Positions 1 to 7,356 of a DNA stretch of 9,986 bases are shown here, piece by piece. The position numbers were made by a program, and so were the translations under genes. Within the stretch, counting starts at the first letter, position 1; each line of letters begins with the position of its first letter. Origin of the DNA: Gammaproteobacteria bacterium (GTDB taxonomy: Bacteria > Pseudomonadota > Gammaproteobacteria > PS1 > Pseudothioglobaceae); assembly GCA_003489145.1 (NCBI GenBank), contig DNJI01000086.1:3664-13649 (forward strand), given 5' to 3'. A model generated the notes under the pieces. That model saw only the letters and a program-made list of their open reading frames with translations. It did no database searches and was not told the DNA's origin.

Positions 1-26
1 ATTATATTATTTGCTTATTGTAATAA

Positions 27-64
27 AAAAGGCCTTGAAGTAATAATTAACTTCAAGGCCTTTT
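27..64 (-). terminator. Strong rho-independent terminator after gyrA (bidirectional)
   Basis: Positions 27-41 and 50-64 form a perfect 15-bp inverted repeat around an 8-nt loop; the core arms are GGCCTTGAAG and CTTCAAGGCC. Read on the minus strand, the hairpin begins 29 nt after the gyrA stop codon. The A/T outer pairs leave a run of six Ts and further T/A-rich sequence after the GC core. Read on the plus strand it is followed by TTTTGTTTTG, so it could also stop a convergent gene lying to the left of the window. This closes the minus-strand gene run seen here. Confidence 0.93.
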
Positions 65-93
65 GTTTTGTTAATAACTAAAATGTATCAAAG

Positions 94-2676
94 CTATTCT
101 TCAGTAACTTGATCTTCGCCTTCTGCGTCTTCCTCTTCAGTTTCAGCAATCTTAGCGACCGAGACTAGCTTCTCACCTTTGGCAATGTTAATTAGTGTCA
201 CACCTTGAGTATTACGGCCAATGATGGAGACATCAACAGCTCTTGCGCGAACTAACGTACCTTTATTTGAAATCAACATCATTTCATCTTCGTCAGTCAC
301 TTGAATAGCACCTACGACTTTACCATTACGATCAGAAGTTTTAATAGAGATTACACCTGAACCGCCACGTGCTTGAGCACGGTATTCACCTAAGGCTGTA
401 CGTTTGCCATAACCTTTTTCAGTAGCCGTTAGGATTGGACTATCTTGCTCTGCGACAATTAATGATACAACTTCATCATCCTTGAGCTTGATGCCACGTA
501 CACCGATAGCGGTACGACCAACAGCACGAACGTCGGATTCTTTAAATCTAATCGACTTACCATTGGCTGAGAACAACATAATGTCGTGCTCACCTGAGGT
601 GATTTCTACACCAACCAGTTTGTCACCATCTCTAAGTTCAATAGCAATGATGCCACCTTTTCTTGGGCGGGCAAAATTAGTCAATGAAGTCTTCTTACAA
701 GTACCACTGCTAGTCACCATAAATACAAACTGCTCATCATTAAATTCAGAAACTGGAAGGATTGCATTAATTACTTCGTCTTTTTCTAATGGCAATAAAT
801 TAATAATTGGCTTACCGCGTGCTGTACGTGATGCCATTGGCAACTCATAAACTTTGAGCCAATGCACCTTACCAGTAGATGAGAAACACAATACCGTATC
901 GTGGGAATTAGCCACAAACAGTTGATCAACAAAGTCTTCGTCTTTCATCTTCGTTGCTGCCTTGCCTTTGCCACCACGACGCTGTGCTTGATAATCACTG
1001 AGCGATTGCGCCTTCACATAGCCGCCATGGGACAACGTCACCACGCGGTCTTCTTGAGCAATTAAGTCTTCCAAAGTTAGATCTATCTTATGCTCCAAGA
1101 TTTCAGTCATACGACCATTCGCATAGTTGTCACGAATCTCATTCAGCTCATCACGAATCACTTGCATCAGTCTGTCAGGATTTTGCAAGATATCTAATAA
1201 GTGCTTGATGCGTTCTAATAATTCATTAAATTCATCAAAGATCTTATCTTTTTCTAAACCAGTTAAGCGATGAAGCTTAAGGTCAAGAATGGCTTGCGCT
1301 TGTTTTTGTGACAGCTGGTAATCACCACTGGCTTGTAAGCCAAGCTCTGCTGGTAAATCTTCTGGCTTGAACATCGCCATATCACGATCACCAATCAGCT
1401 CTTTAATCACAGAACCTTGCCATGTTTTAGCCGCTAAACTAATTTTTGCTTCGGCAGGATTGGCTGCGGATTTAATCAACTCGATGATTTCATCAATATT
1501 ATGTAATGCAACCGATAAACCCTCTAACAAGTGAGCACGGTTTCTGGCTTTGTTTAGATCGAAGATAGAACGACGGGTCACCACATCACGACGATGCGCA
1601 ATAAAGGCCTCTAAGATGCCTTTGAGTGTCATTAATTTAGGCATGCCTTTGTCAATCGCCACCATGTTGATGCCGAATACGGTTTGCATTTCAGTCAACT
1701 TGTAAAGATTATTAAGCATAACTTCTGGCACTTCGCCACGACGAAGCTCAATCACCATACGCATACCATCTTTGTCAGACTCATCTCGAAGGCCAGTAAC
1801 ACCATCAATGCGCTTGTCTTTAACCAACTCAGCAATCTTACCAATGAGTTTGGCTTTATTAACTTGATAAGGTAATTCTGTAACCACAATGCTTTGCTTG
1901 TCTTCACCCTCAACATGAGAAACTGAACGCAGGTAGATCTTACCCTTGCCCGTTTCGTAAGCTTGGCGAATACCGGCTGAACCATTAATAATACCGGCTG
2001 TTGGGAAATCTGGCCCTGGCATAACTTCTAATAACTCATCAACGGTGATGTTTTCATTGTCGATAGTTCTAAGACAAGCCTCAATCACTTCGCCTAGATT
2101 ATGTGGTGGGATGTTAGTCGCCATACCAACGGCAATACCAGATGAACCATTGGCTAATAAGTTTGGCACACGGGTTGGAAGTACCGATGGCTCAGACTCA
2201 GAGCCATCGTAGTTTTCATTAAAATCAACCGTGTCTTTATCTAGATCACGTAATAATTCGTGCGAAAGCTTAGCCATACGGATTTCCGTATAACGCATTG
2301 CTGCAGCCGAGTCACCATCAACCGAGCCGAAGTTACCCTGACCATCGATTAAAATGTTACGCATTGAGAATGGCTGAGCCATACGTACAATAGTGTCATA
2401 CACAGCAGTATCACCATGCGGGTGATATTTACCAATCACATCACCGACAATACGGGCTGATTTTTTGTAAGATTTGTTATAGTCATTGCCCAATACCTCC
2501 ATTGCGTAAAGCACTCGACGATGCACCGGCTTGAGGCCGTCTCGAACATCAGGCAAAGCACGACCAACGATGACGCTCATTGCGTATTCCAAATAGGAAT
2601 CTCGCATCTCATCTTCAATGGTAACTATCGGGAAATTAGGCTCGAAACTTTCTGGATTATCGGTGTTTTCAGACAT
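94..2676 (-). CDS. gyrA: DNA gyrase subunit A
   Basis: Catalytic breakage-reunion subunit of DNA gyrase (A2B2 with GyrB), which introduces negative supercoils using ATP; cytoplasmic, on the nucleoid. The 860-residue product is close to the usual length (E. coli 875). The N-terminal part carries DGLKPVHRRVLYAM (residues 47-60), the quinolone-resistance region around GKYHPHGDTAVYD (82-94), and the catalytic AAMRYTE with Arg128 and Tyr129. The C-terminal wrapping domain starts near residue 535 and carries an intact GyrA box QRRGGKG at 565-571, which separates gyrase from ParC. The protein ends in an acidic tail (about 845-860). Thr90 occupies the position of E. coli Ser83; Asp94 matches Asp87. 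The ATG start is at 2676 and the next in-frame Met is residue 24, inside conserved sequence, so this start is firm although no clear Shine-Dalgarno precedes it. The stop is TAG. A promoter candidate lies directly upstream and a strong terminator follows. Confidence 0.98.
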   Translation of the reverse strand: MSENTDNPESFEPNFPIVTIEDEMRDSYLEYAMSVIVGRALPDVRDGLKPVHRRVLYAMEVLGNDYNKSYKKSARIVGDVIGKYHPHGDTAVYDTIVRMAQPFSMRNILIDGQGNFGSVDGDSAAAMRYTEIRMAKLSHELLRDLDKDTVDFNENYDGSESEPSVLPTRVPNLLANGSSGIAVGMATNIPPHNLGEVIEACLRTIDNENITVDELLEVMPGPDFPTAGIINGSAGIRQAYETGKGKIYLRSVSHVEGEDKQSIVVTELPYQVNKAKLIGKIAELVKDKRIDGVTGLRDESDKDGMRMVIELRRGEVPEVMLNNLYKLTEMQTVFGINMVAIDKGMPKLMTLKGILEAFIAHRRDVVTRRSIFDLNKARNRAHLLEGLSVALHNIDEIIELIKSAANPAEAKISLAAKTWQGSVIKELIGDRDMAMFKPEDLPAELGLQASGDYQLSQKQAQAILDLKLHRLTGLEKDKIFDEFNELLERIKHLLDILQNPDRLMQVIRDELNEIRDNYANGRMTEILEHKIDLTLEDLIAQEDRVVTLSHGGYVKAQSLSDYQAQRRGGKGKAATKMKDEDFVDQLFVANSHDTVLCFSSTGKVHWLKVYELPMASRTARGKPIINLLPLEKDEVINAILPVSEFNDEQFVFMVTSSGTCKKTSLTNFARPRKGGIIAIELRDGDKLVGVEITSGEHDIMLFSANGKSIRFKESDVRAVGRTAIGVRGIKLKDDEVVSLIVAEQDSPILTATEKGYGKRTALGEYRAQARGGSGVISIKTSDRNGKVVGAIQVTDEDEMMLISNKGTLVRARAVDVSIIGRNTQGVTLINIAKGEKLVSVAKIAETEEEDAEGEDQVTEE

Positions 2677-2681
2677 ACAAA

Positions 2682-2704
2682 AAAGGCTTAATTAGATTGC
2701 CTTT
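2682..2704 (-). other. Small hairpin with T-run abutting the gyrA start codon
   Basis: On the minus strand AAAGGC (2704-2699) is followed by an 11-nt loop and GCCTTT (2687-2682). Three more Ts, a G and a T then precede the gyrA ATG. The 6-bp stem plus U-run has the shape of a weak intrinsic terminator or a start-masking hairpin. A transcript from the predicted gyrA promoter would begin near 2699, so the upstream arm would be present mainly on read-through RNA from aroG. Function is inferred only. Confidence 0.35.
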
Positions 2705-2705
2705 A

Positions 2706-2734
2706 ATTGTACCCTAACTGGTATTTTCACACAA
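2706..2734 (-). promoter_or_regulatory. Putative sigma70 promoter of gyrA
   Basis: On the minus strand a -10 hexamer TACAAT (2711-2706, five of six consensus bases) lies 17 nt downstream of TTGTGT (2734-2729), whose first three bases match the -35 consensus. Predicted transcription start is near 2699, giving a leader of about 22 nt before the gyrA ATG. The region between aroG and gyrA has no better candidate. This would let gyrA be transcribed independently of the queD-folE2-aroG unit. Confidence 0.6.
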
Positions 2735-2766
2735 CAAAGATGTGGAAATAAAATGGAGTTTTTTAG

Positions 2767-2794
2767 AAAAAAATTAATTAAAAAAATTAATTAA
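2767..2794 (-). terminator. Possible weak A/T-only terminator after aroG
   Basis: Two copies of TTAATTAA (2787-2794 and 2774-2781) flank a 5-nt A/T loop and can form an 8-bp stem. On the minus strand the stem is followed by seven Ts (2773-2767). The geometry is that of an intrinsic terminator 11 nt after the aroG stop, but the stem has no G or C and would be unstable. It may only attenuate, or may act as an AT-rich element upstream of the gyrA promoter. Confidence 0.35.
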
Positions 2795-2805
2795 AAATCA
2801 ATGAC

Positions 2806-3861
2806 TTATGCGTTTCTTTTTTGTACAGCTTGTGCCAATGTTTTAAGCAAGGTTTCAGTATCATCCCAACCAATACAACTGTCGGTAATACTAACCCCAT
2901 ATTTAAGTGATTTTAGAGGGCCAACAGCCTGGTTTCCCTCATTAATATGCGACTCAATCATCACCCCAAAAATCTCTTGCGATCCAGCAATAATCTGGCC
3001 AGCAATATCCTCACCAACCAGTAGCTGGTTTTTAAATTGTTTTTGACTATTGGCATGCGAAAAATCAACCATAATCTTATCTAATAAATTCTCCGCTCTT
3101 AATTGAGCAATCGTTTTATCAACGTGTGCTTTTGAATAATTAGGGCCGTCAGCACCACCACGCAGGATAATGTGTGCTGTTTCATTACCTGACGAGGTGT
3201 AATGACTCACACCACCCTCTTTATTGACTGAGAGTAGATGATGTGGGTTGTTAGCCGATTTAATCGCATCAATGGCTACGCTGAGCGAGCCTGTGGTGCC
3301 ATTTTTAAAGCCAACAGGGCAAGACAAGGCTGAGGCCAGCTCACGATGAGATTGGCTCTCAGTCGTACGTGCACCAATTGCACCCCAAGAAATCAAGTCT
3401 GAAATATATTGTGGCGTAATTAAGTCTAGGTACTCAACGGCGACTGGCATATCCATCTCTGCCAAATCAGTCAATAAATGACGGGCAATCTTAAGGCCTT
3501 TATCAATATTAAAGCTTTCGTCCAAGTCTGGATCATTAATCAAGCCTTTCCAGCCAATGGTTGTACGTGGTTTTTCAAAGTAGACACGCATAACGATGAG
3601 CAAATCTTCTTTTAATGATTCTCTTAATGCGACTAATTTTTCAGCGTATTCACGTGCAGATTTTGAATCATGGATTGAGCAAGGCCCTACGATGACCATT
3701 AGTCGATGATCTCGTCCTTCTAAAATATCCTTAATGGCTTGTCTGGCTTGGAAAATATTAACAGAGCCTTTTTCGCCTAATGGATACTTTTCCATTAGTT
3801 CGTTAGGTGCGATCATTGGCGCACTCGAGGTAATTCTTAAATTATCAGTATTATGTTGCAC
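2806..3861 (-). CDS. aroG: 3-deoxy-D-arabino-heptulosonate-7-phosphate (DAHP) synthase, type I alpha, AroG-like
   Basis: Condenses phosphoenolpyruvate and erythrose 4-phosphate to DAHP, the first committed and normally feedback-inhibited step of the shikimate pathway. The product has 351 residues (E. coli AroG 350). Family motifs occur in order: GPCSIHD (59-65, metal ligand Cys61), RVYFEKPRTTIGWKGL (92-107, Lys97), GARTTESQSHRE (163-174), GFKNGT (184-189), VDFSHANS (265-272, His269), Glu303 in IESHINEGNQ and Asp327 in SITDSCIGW. All metal and substrate residues are present. Pro150 and Ser180, equivalent to AroG positions where change relieves feedback inhibition, are conserved, so allosteric control is probably retained; which aromatic amino acid acts I cannot say. 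The start is GTG at 3861, 3 nt after the folE2 stop; residues 1-10 align with the E. coli N-terminus, and the next Met (residue 16) would delete that match. No clear Shine-Dalgarno is seen, so translation is probably coupled to folE2. Confidence 0.96.
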   Translation of the reverse strand: MQHNTDNLRITSSAPMIAPNELMEKYPLGEKGSVNIFQARQAIKDILEGRDHRLMVIVGPCSIHDSKSAREYAEKLVALRESLKEDLLIVMRVYFEKPRTTIGWKGLINDPDLDESFNIDKGLKIARHLLTDLAEMDMPVAVEYLDLITPQYISDLISWGAIGARTTESQSHRELASALSCPVGFKNGTTGSLSVAIDAIKSANNPHHLLSVNKEGGVSHYTSSGNETAHIILRGGADGPNYSKAHVDKTIAQLRAENLLDKIMVDFSHANSQKQFKNQLLVGEDIAGQIIAGSQEIFGVMIESHINEGNQAVGPLKSLKYGVSITDSCIGWDDTETLLKTLAQAVQKRNA

Positions 3862-3864
3862 AGT

Positions 3865-4656
3865 TTATTTCTGGTTTTCAATTAGGGCGTAAGCTGAATG
3901 GTTGTGAATAGATTCAAAGTTTTCAGACTCTAAACGGTAGTAACTGATTTTCTCATCACTGTTGAGTTCAACGGCAATATCCCGCACTAAATCCTCAACA
4001 AAAGCAGGGTTATCATACGCTCTTTCGGTCACTACCTTTTCATCTTCACGCTTTAAAATCGCATAAAGCTCACACGAAGCTTTGCGTTCAGCCAAATCAA
4101 TCAAGTCTTCAATATACAGTGTTTTACCTTTAGTAACTTTGGCCTTGATGGTAATGTGCGAACGCTGATTATGTGCACCATATTTAGAAATACTCTTAGA
4201 ACAAGGGCACAAACTAGTGACTGGCACCACGACTTTCATCATCACTTCTGATTCGCCTTTATCTAATACGCCGTACAAAGTCACTTGATAATCCATCATT
4301 GACTCAACACCGGATGAAGGGGCTGCTTTCTTTCTGAAAAATGGAAAATCTAGAGTGATGTGCGCTGTATCAGATTCTAACTTTTCTCGAACTTTATTAA
4401 TAATTTTATCAAAATTGCCGCTATTAAACTCACAGGGGCCATCATTTAAAATTTCAATAAAGCGTGACATGTGTGTACCTTTAACATGCTCCGGCAGTGT
4501 GACTGTCATAGTGAAATTACCAACCGTTGGCATACGGTTTCCATTTCGATCAACGTATGTAATTGGATGAGCGATATCTTTGATACCTACTTTGTCAATT
4601 ACGATTTGACGTGTATCTTCATTGTTTTGTGTATCAGGTAGATCGCATGATTTCAT
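3865..4656 (-). CDS. folE2: GTP cyclohydrolase I type IB (FolE2)
   Basis: Converts GTP to 7,8-dihydroneopterin triphosphate, precursor of folates and of queuosine. It belongs to the FolE2 (COG1469) family, unrelated in primary sequence to canonical zinc-dependent FolE and able to use metals other than zinc. The product has 263 residues, typical of the family. Recognisable blocks are the N-terminal PTVGNFTMTVTLPEHVKGTH with MSRF (43-66), PVTSLCPCSKSIS (145-157, with the conserved active-site Cys150), HNQRSH (162-167, His162), ERAYDNPAFVED (211-222) and the C-terminal SIHNHSAYA (249-257). The ATG at 4656 overlaps the queD stop as ATGA and has a good GGAGA 7 nt upstream, which fixes this start. 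It precedes aroG by 3 nt. Adjacency to queD, which uses its product, supports the assignment. No canonical folE is visible in the window. Confidence 0.96.
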   Translation of the reverse strand: MKSCDLPDTQNNEDTRQIVIDKVGIKDIAHPITYVDRNGNRMPTVGNFTMTVTLPEHVKGTHMSRFIEILNDGPCEFNSGNFDKIINKVREKLESDTAHITLDFPFFRKKAAPSSGVESMMDYQVTLYGVLDKGESEVMMKVVVPVTSLCPCSKSISKYGAHNQRSHITIKAKVTKGKTLYIEDLIDLAERKASCELYAILKREDEKVVTERAYDNPAFVEDLVRDIAVELNSDEKISYYRLESENFESIHNHSAYALIENQK

Positions 4657-5030
4657 GATTGTTTCTCCGAATAAGCAACGGATGCTCTAGGGGTTTCCCA
4701 AATAATGACTTCGCATACGCGAACATCTGGATTGTTAATAAGCTTCGCCACTTCGTCATAAAAATACTTGGCGATATTTTCAGCCGTTGGATTAAGCTCA
4801 TCAAATGGGGGGATTTCATTTAAATATTGATGATCTAGTCGCTTAACGATGGCTTTAGTTTGTTTTTTAATTTCACGAAAATCAATAGCAATACCTAAAG
4901 CATTAAGCACTTCGGATTCAACAGATACCTCAACTTGCCAATTATGACCGTGTAGACGTGAGCAATCACCTGGGTAATTTCTCAGTGAATGCGCAGAGGC
5001 AAAATCAGTGACAATTTTTAGGACGAACAT
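4653..5030 (-). CDS. queD: 6-carboxy-5,6,7,8-tetrahydropterin synthase (QueD, PTPS-I family)
   Basis: Converts 7,8-dihydroneopterin triphosphate to 6-carboxytetrahydropterin, the first step specific to the preQ0/queuosine branch that modifies the tRNA wobble base. The product has 125 residues, the usual size for this single-domain T-fold enzyme. Zinc ligands are His14 (ASAHSL), His27 and His29 (RLHGHNW). Cys23 gives the C-x3-HGH signature of the QueD/PTPS-I class; folate-rescuing PTPS-III enzymes carry Glu at this position. Other conserved parts are IDFREIK (49-55), the catalytic-type LDHQYLNE (65-72), PTAENIA (81-87) and WETP (111-114) with the pterin-binding Glu112. It starts at ATG 5030, 87 nt after parC, behind a perfect -10 hexamer but without an obvious Shine-Dalgarno. 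It overlaps folE2 by 4 nt and is the first gene of the queD-folE2-aroG unit. queC, queE and queF are not in the window. Confidence 0.95.
   Translation of the reverse strand: MFVLKIVTDFASAHSLRNYPGDCSRLHGHNWQVEVSVESEVLNALGIAIDFREIKKQTKAIVKRLDHQYLNEIPPFDELNPTAENIAKYFYDEVAKLINNPDVRVCEVIIWETPRASVAYSEKQS
4664..4668 (-). promoter_or_regulatory. Shine-Dalgarno of folE2 inside the queD 3' end
   Basis: Minus-strand GGAGA lies 7 nt before the folE2 ATG, within the last codons of queD. Together with the ATGA stop-start overlap it supports coupled but efficient translation of folE2. Confidence 0.75.
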
Positions 5031-5059
5031 AATTCGGAAAAATCGTTAAAAAACCAATC

Positions 5060-5088
5060 ATTATACCGATTTATCTCGATTAATTACA
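5060..5088 (-). promoter_or_regulatory. Putative promoter of the queD-folE2-aroG unit
   Basis: Minus-strand TATAAT (5065-5060) is a perfect -10 hexamer in the 87-nt gap between parC and queD. The hexamer 17 nt upstream, TGTAAT (5088-5083), is a poor -35, so activity may depend on an activator or on the AT-rich context. Predicted start is near 5053, leaving a leader of about 22 nt. No Zur-type palindrome is seen around it. Confidence 0.55.
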
Positions 5089-5117
5089 CCCTCAATTATT
5101 AGGTGGTTGACTAAATC

Positions 5118-7355
5118 TTAATCGACTGCTTCAATAGAAGCAACGTTTTGATAACCTTTAGGTAATACATTGCCGCGACGCGCGCGATTACTCACATAGT
5201 TAGTCAGATCTTGGAATTTAATCGTGAGATGGCGCTTACCCGCATAGACCTTAAGATTTTGTGTATCTAATAAAACACAAATACCAACAACAAATTCTTG
5301 CCTTTCCTTAGCATCTTTACTTGGAATTTGGATCAACTTATTACCTTTACCCTTAGACAAAATTGGTAATTCAGCAACTGGGAAAACCAGCAAACGCCCA
5401 CGATTAGTCACCACAGCAACAAATTGAGCTTCAAGATCATCCACACTCACTATTGGCATAACCTTTGAATTCATCGGTAAAGACAACACGTGTTTGCCGG
5501 CTTTCTTTTTCGAAATTAAATCACCAATGGTAGAAATAAATCCGTAGCCTGCATCAGAAGACAATAGAATTTTTTGATCCATATCACCCATAATCACATC
5601 TATAAATTCAGCCTCAGTTGGCGGGCTTAATCTACCTGTTAATGGCTCGCCTTGTCCTCTAGCACTAGGCAAAGAATTAGCAGTTAAGGCATAAGATCGA
5701 CCCGTAGAATCAATAAAGATGGCGCTCTTATTGCTGCGACCCTTAACACTGACCATGTAGCTATCACCTGATTTATAATTCAACGTGGTTGGGTCAATGT
5801 CATGACCTTTGGCGCTACGCACCCAACCTTTGTCACTCAGTACAATGGTGACATTTTCAGCTGGGGTCAAATCATCTTCACTAAAGGCTTGAGCAGAATT
5901 AACATTTGATACAATCTCACAACGACGATCATCACCAAAATCTTTAACAATGGCTTTAAGCTCTTTTTTAATGTAGGTTTTTAAACGTGTATCACTTGAT
6001 AGTAACAGTTCTAATTTTTCTTTTTCGGCGGCCAATTCTTTTTGTTCACCCTGAATTTTCACTTCTTCTAGTTTGGCTAAATGACGAAGTTTTAATTCTA
6101 AAATTGCCTCCGCTTGTATTTCGCTCAGCTTAAAGTGCGACATTAGCACTGGTTTAGGCTTATCTTCAGAACGAATAATAGCAATCACTTCATCAATATT
6201 TAAAAAGGCAATTAACAAGCCTTCTAAAATATGCAAACGTGCCAAAATTTTATCTAAACGATGACTTAAACGATTAGTAACCACCTGTGTACGATACGTC
6301 AACCACTCTTTAAGCATTGGTATGAGTGGCTTGACTTGAGGCTTGCCATCAAGACCAATCACATTCATATTAACCCGATAATTTTTTTCTAAATCTGTCG
6401 TCGCAAATAAATGCAACATCAATGCATCAGCATCAACACGATTAGAGCGTGGCACAATCACAATTCTAGTTGGGTTTTCGTGGTCTGACTCGTCACGAAT
6501 ATCATCCACCAATGGGAGTTTTTTTGCTCGCATCTGTGCAGCAATTTGAGTGATTACCTTAGAGCCTGATGTTTGAAAAGGCAGTGCTTCAATAACAATA
6601 TCATTCTCTTCTTTTTTATAAGTAGCGCGCATCTTTACCGAGCCGTGGCCGGTTTCATAAATTTGCCTTATATCCGTTTCAGAGGAGACAATATGAGCAG
6701 ACGTAGGATAATCTGGTGCTGGGATGAGTTGCATAATTTCATCCAAATCAGTCGATGGTTTGTCTAATAATTGAATACAAGCGGAAACCACTTCAGTTAG
6801 ATTATGCGGCGGCACGTCGGTCGCCATACCCACGGCAATACCTGAAGTACCGTTGAGTAATAAATTAGGTACTTGTGCTGGCAGGTTGACAGGCTCTTGC
6901 AATGAACCGTCAAAGTTATCTGTCCAACTAACGGTACCTTGATTAATTTCTGCTAATAATAAATCAGCATAACGAGATAACTTAGACTCGGTATAACGCA
7001 TGGCTGCGAATGACTTAGGGTCATCGGGCGCACCCCAGTTACCCTGTCCATCAATAAACGGATAGCGATAAGAAAATGGCTGTGCCATGAGCACCATAGC
7101 CTCATAACAAGCACTATCACCATGAGGGTGAAACTTACCTAAAACATCACCTACCGTACGCGCTGATTTTTTGAACTTGGCGGTAGATTTTAAGCCTAAT
7201 TCGCTCATCGCATAGATGATGCGTCTTTGTACAGGCTTGAGACCATCACCGACAAAAGGTAATGCACGGTCAAGAATGACGTACATTGAATAATCAAGAT
7301 AAGCGCGTTCGCTAAATTCTGCTACGCTTTGCTGCTCAAGGCCAATTTGGCTCAT
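5118..7355 (-). CDS. parC: DNA topoisomerase IV subunit A
   Basis: DNA-cleaving subunit of topoisomerase IV (with ParE), which decatenates daughter chromosomes and removes supercoils. The product has 745 residues (E. coli ParC 752). It carries DGLKPVQRRIIYAM (37-50), the quinolone-resistance region GKFHPHGDSACYE (73-85) with wild-type-like Ser81 and Glu85, the ParC-typical insertion GNWGAPDDPKSFAAMRYTE (105-123) with catalytic Arg120/Tyr121, and IAVGMATDVPPHN (173-185). A charged helical segment around 428-455 precedes the C-terminal beta-propeller-type domain (from about 495), which ends with LSKGKGNKLIQIPS and RARRGNVLPKG. There is no intact GyrA box, and the C-terminal domain is shorter than that of GyrA, which separates it from gyrase. 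The ATG at 7355 follows a purine-rich AGGGGGAG. It lies 78 nt after gcvP with an inverted repeat between; no convincing own promoter is seen. parE is not in the window. Confidence 0.97.
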   Translation of the reverse strand: MSQIGLEQQSVAEFSERAYLDYSMYVILDRALPFVGDGLKPVQRRIIYAMSELGLKSTAKFKKSARTVGDVLGKFHPHGDSACYEAMVLMAQPFSYRYPFIDGQGNWGAPDDPKSFAAMRYTESKLSRYADLLLAEINQGTVSWTDNFDGSLQEPVNLPAQVPNLLLNGTSGIAVGMATDVPPHNLTEVVSACIQLLDKPSTDLDEIMQLIPAPDYPTSAHIVSSETDIRQIYETGHGSVKMRATYKKEENDIVIEALPFQTSGSKVITQIAAQMRAKKLPLVDDIRDESDHENPTRIVIVPRSNRVDADALMLHLFATTDLEKNYRVNMNVIGLDGKPQVKPLIPMLKEWLTYRTQVVTNRLSHRLDKILARLHILEGLLIAFLNIDEVIAIIRSEDKPKPVLMSHFKLSEIQAEAILELKLRHLAKLEEVKIQGEQKELAAEKEKLELLLSSDTRLKTYIKKELKAIVKDFGDDRRCEIVSNVNSAQAFSEDDLTPAENVTIVLSDKGWVRSAKGHDIDPTTLNYKSGDSYMVSVKGRSNKSAIFIDSTGRSYALTANSLPSARGQGEPLTGRLSPPTEAEFIDVIMGDMDQKILLSSDAGYGFISTIGDLISKKKAGKHVLSLPMNSKVMPIVSVDDLEAQFVAVVTNRGRLLVFPVAELPILSKGKGNKLIQIPSKDAKERQEFVVGICVLLDTQNLKVYAGKRHLTIKFQDLTNYVSNRARRGNVLPKGYQNVASIEAVD

Positions 7356-7356
7356 T

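Noticed and set aside
3..23. Short plus-strand frame ending in TAA at 21-23, possibly the tail of a convergent gene sharing the terminator
   Set aside because: Only six codons are visible, with nothing recognisable; it cannot be supported from this window.
482..850. Open frames on the plus strand opposite gyrA, parC and gcvP (for example 482-850 and 7957-8262)
   Set aside because: They lie entirely antisense to strongly conserved genes, have no recognisable domains, and are explained by codon structure of the real frame.
5083..5106. CACC/GGTG imperfect hairpin just after parC
   Set aside because: The stem is only about 4 bp with a large loop and no following T-run, so it is not a credible terminator.
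5031..5117. Zur box or pterin/preQ1-type riboswitch ahead of queD-folE2
   Set aside because: The gap is 87 nt and the predicted leader about 22 nt; no palindrome or aptamer-like structure is seen.
94..7355. gyrA and parC as a recent tandem duplication
   Set aside because: Each carries its own family hallmarks (GyrA box versus ParC insertion), so they are ancient paralogs.
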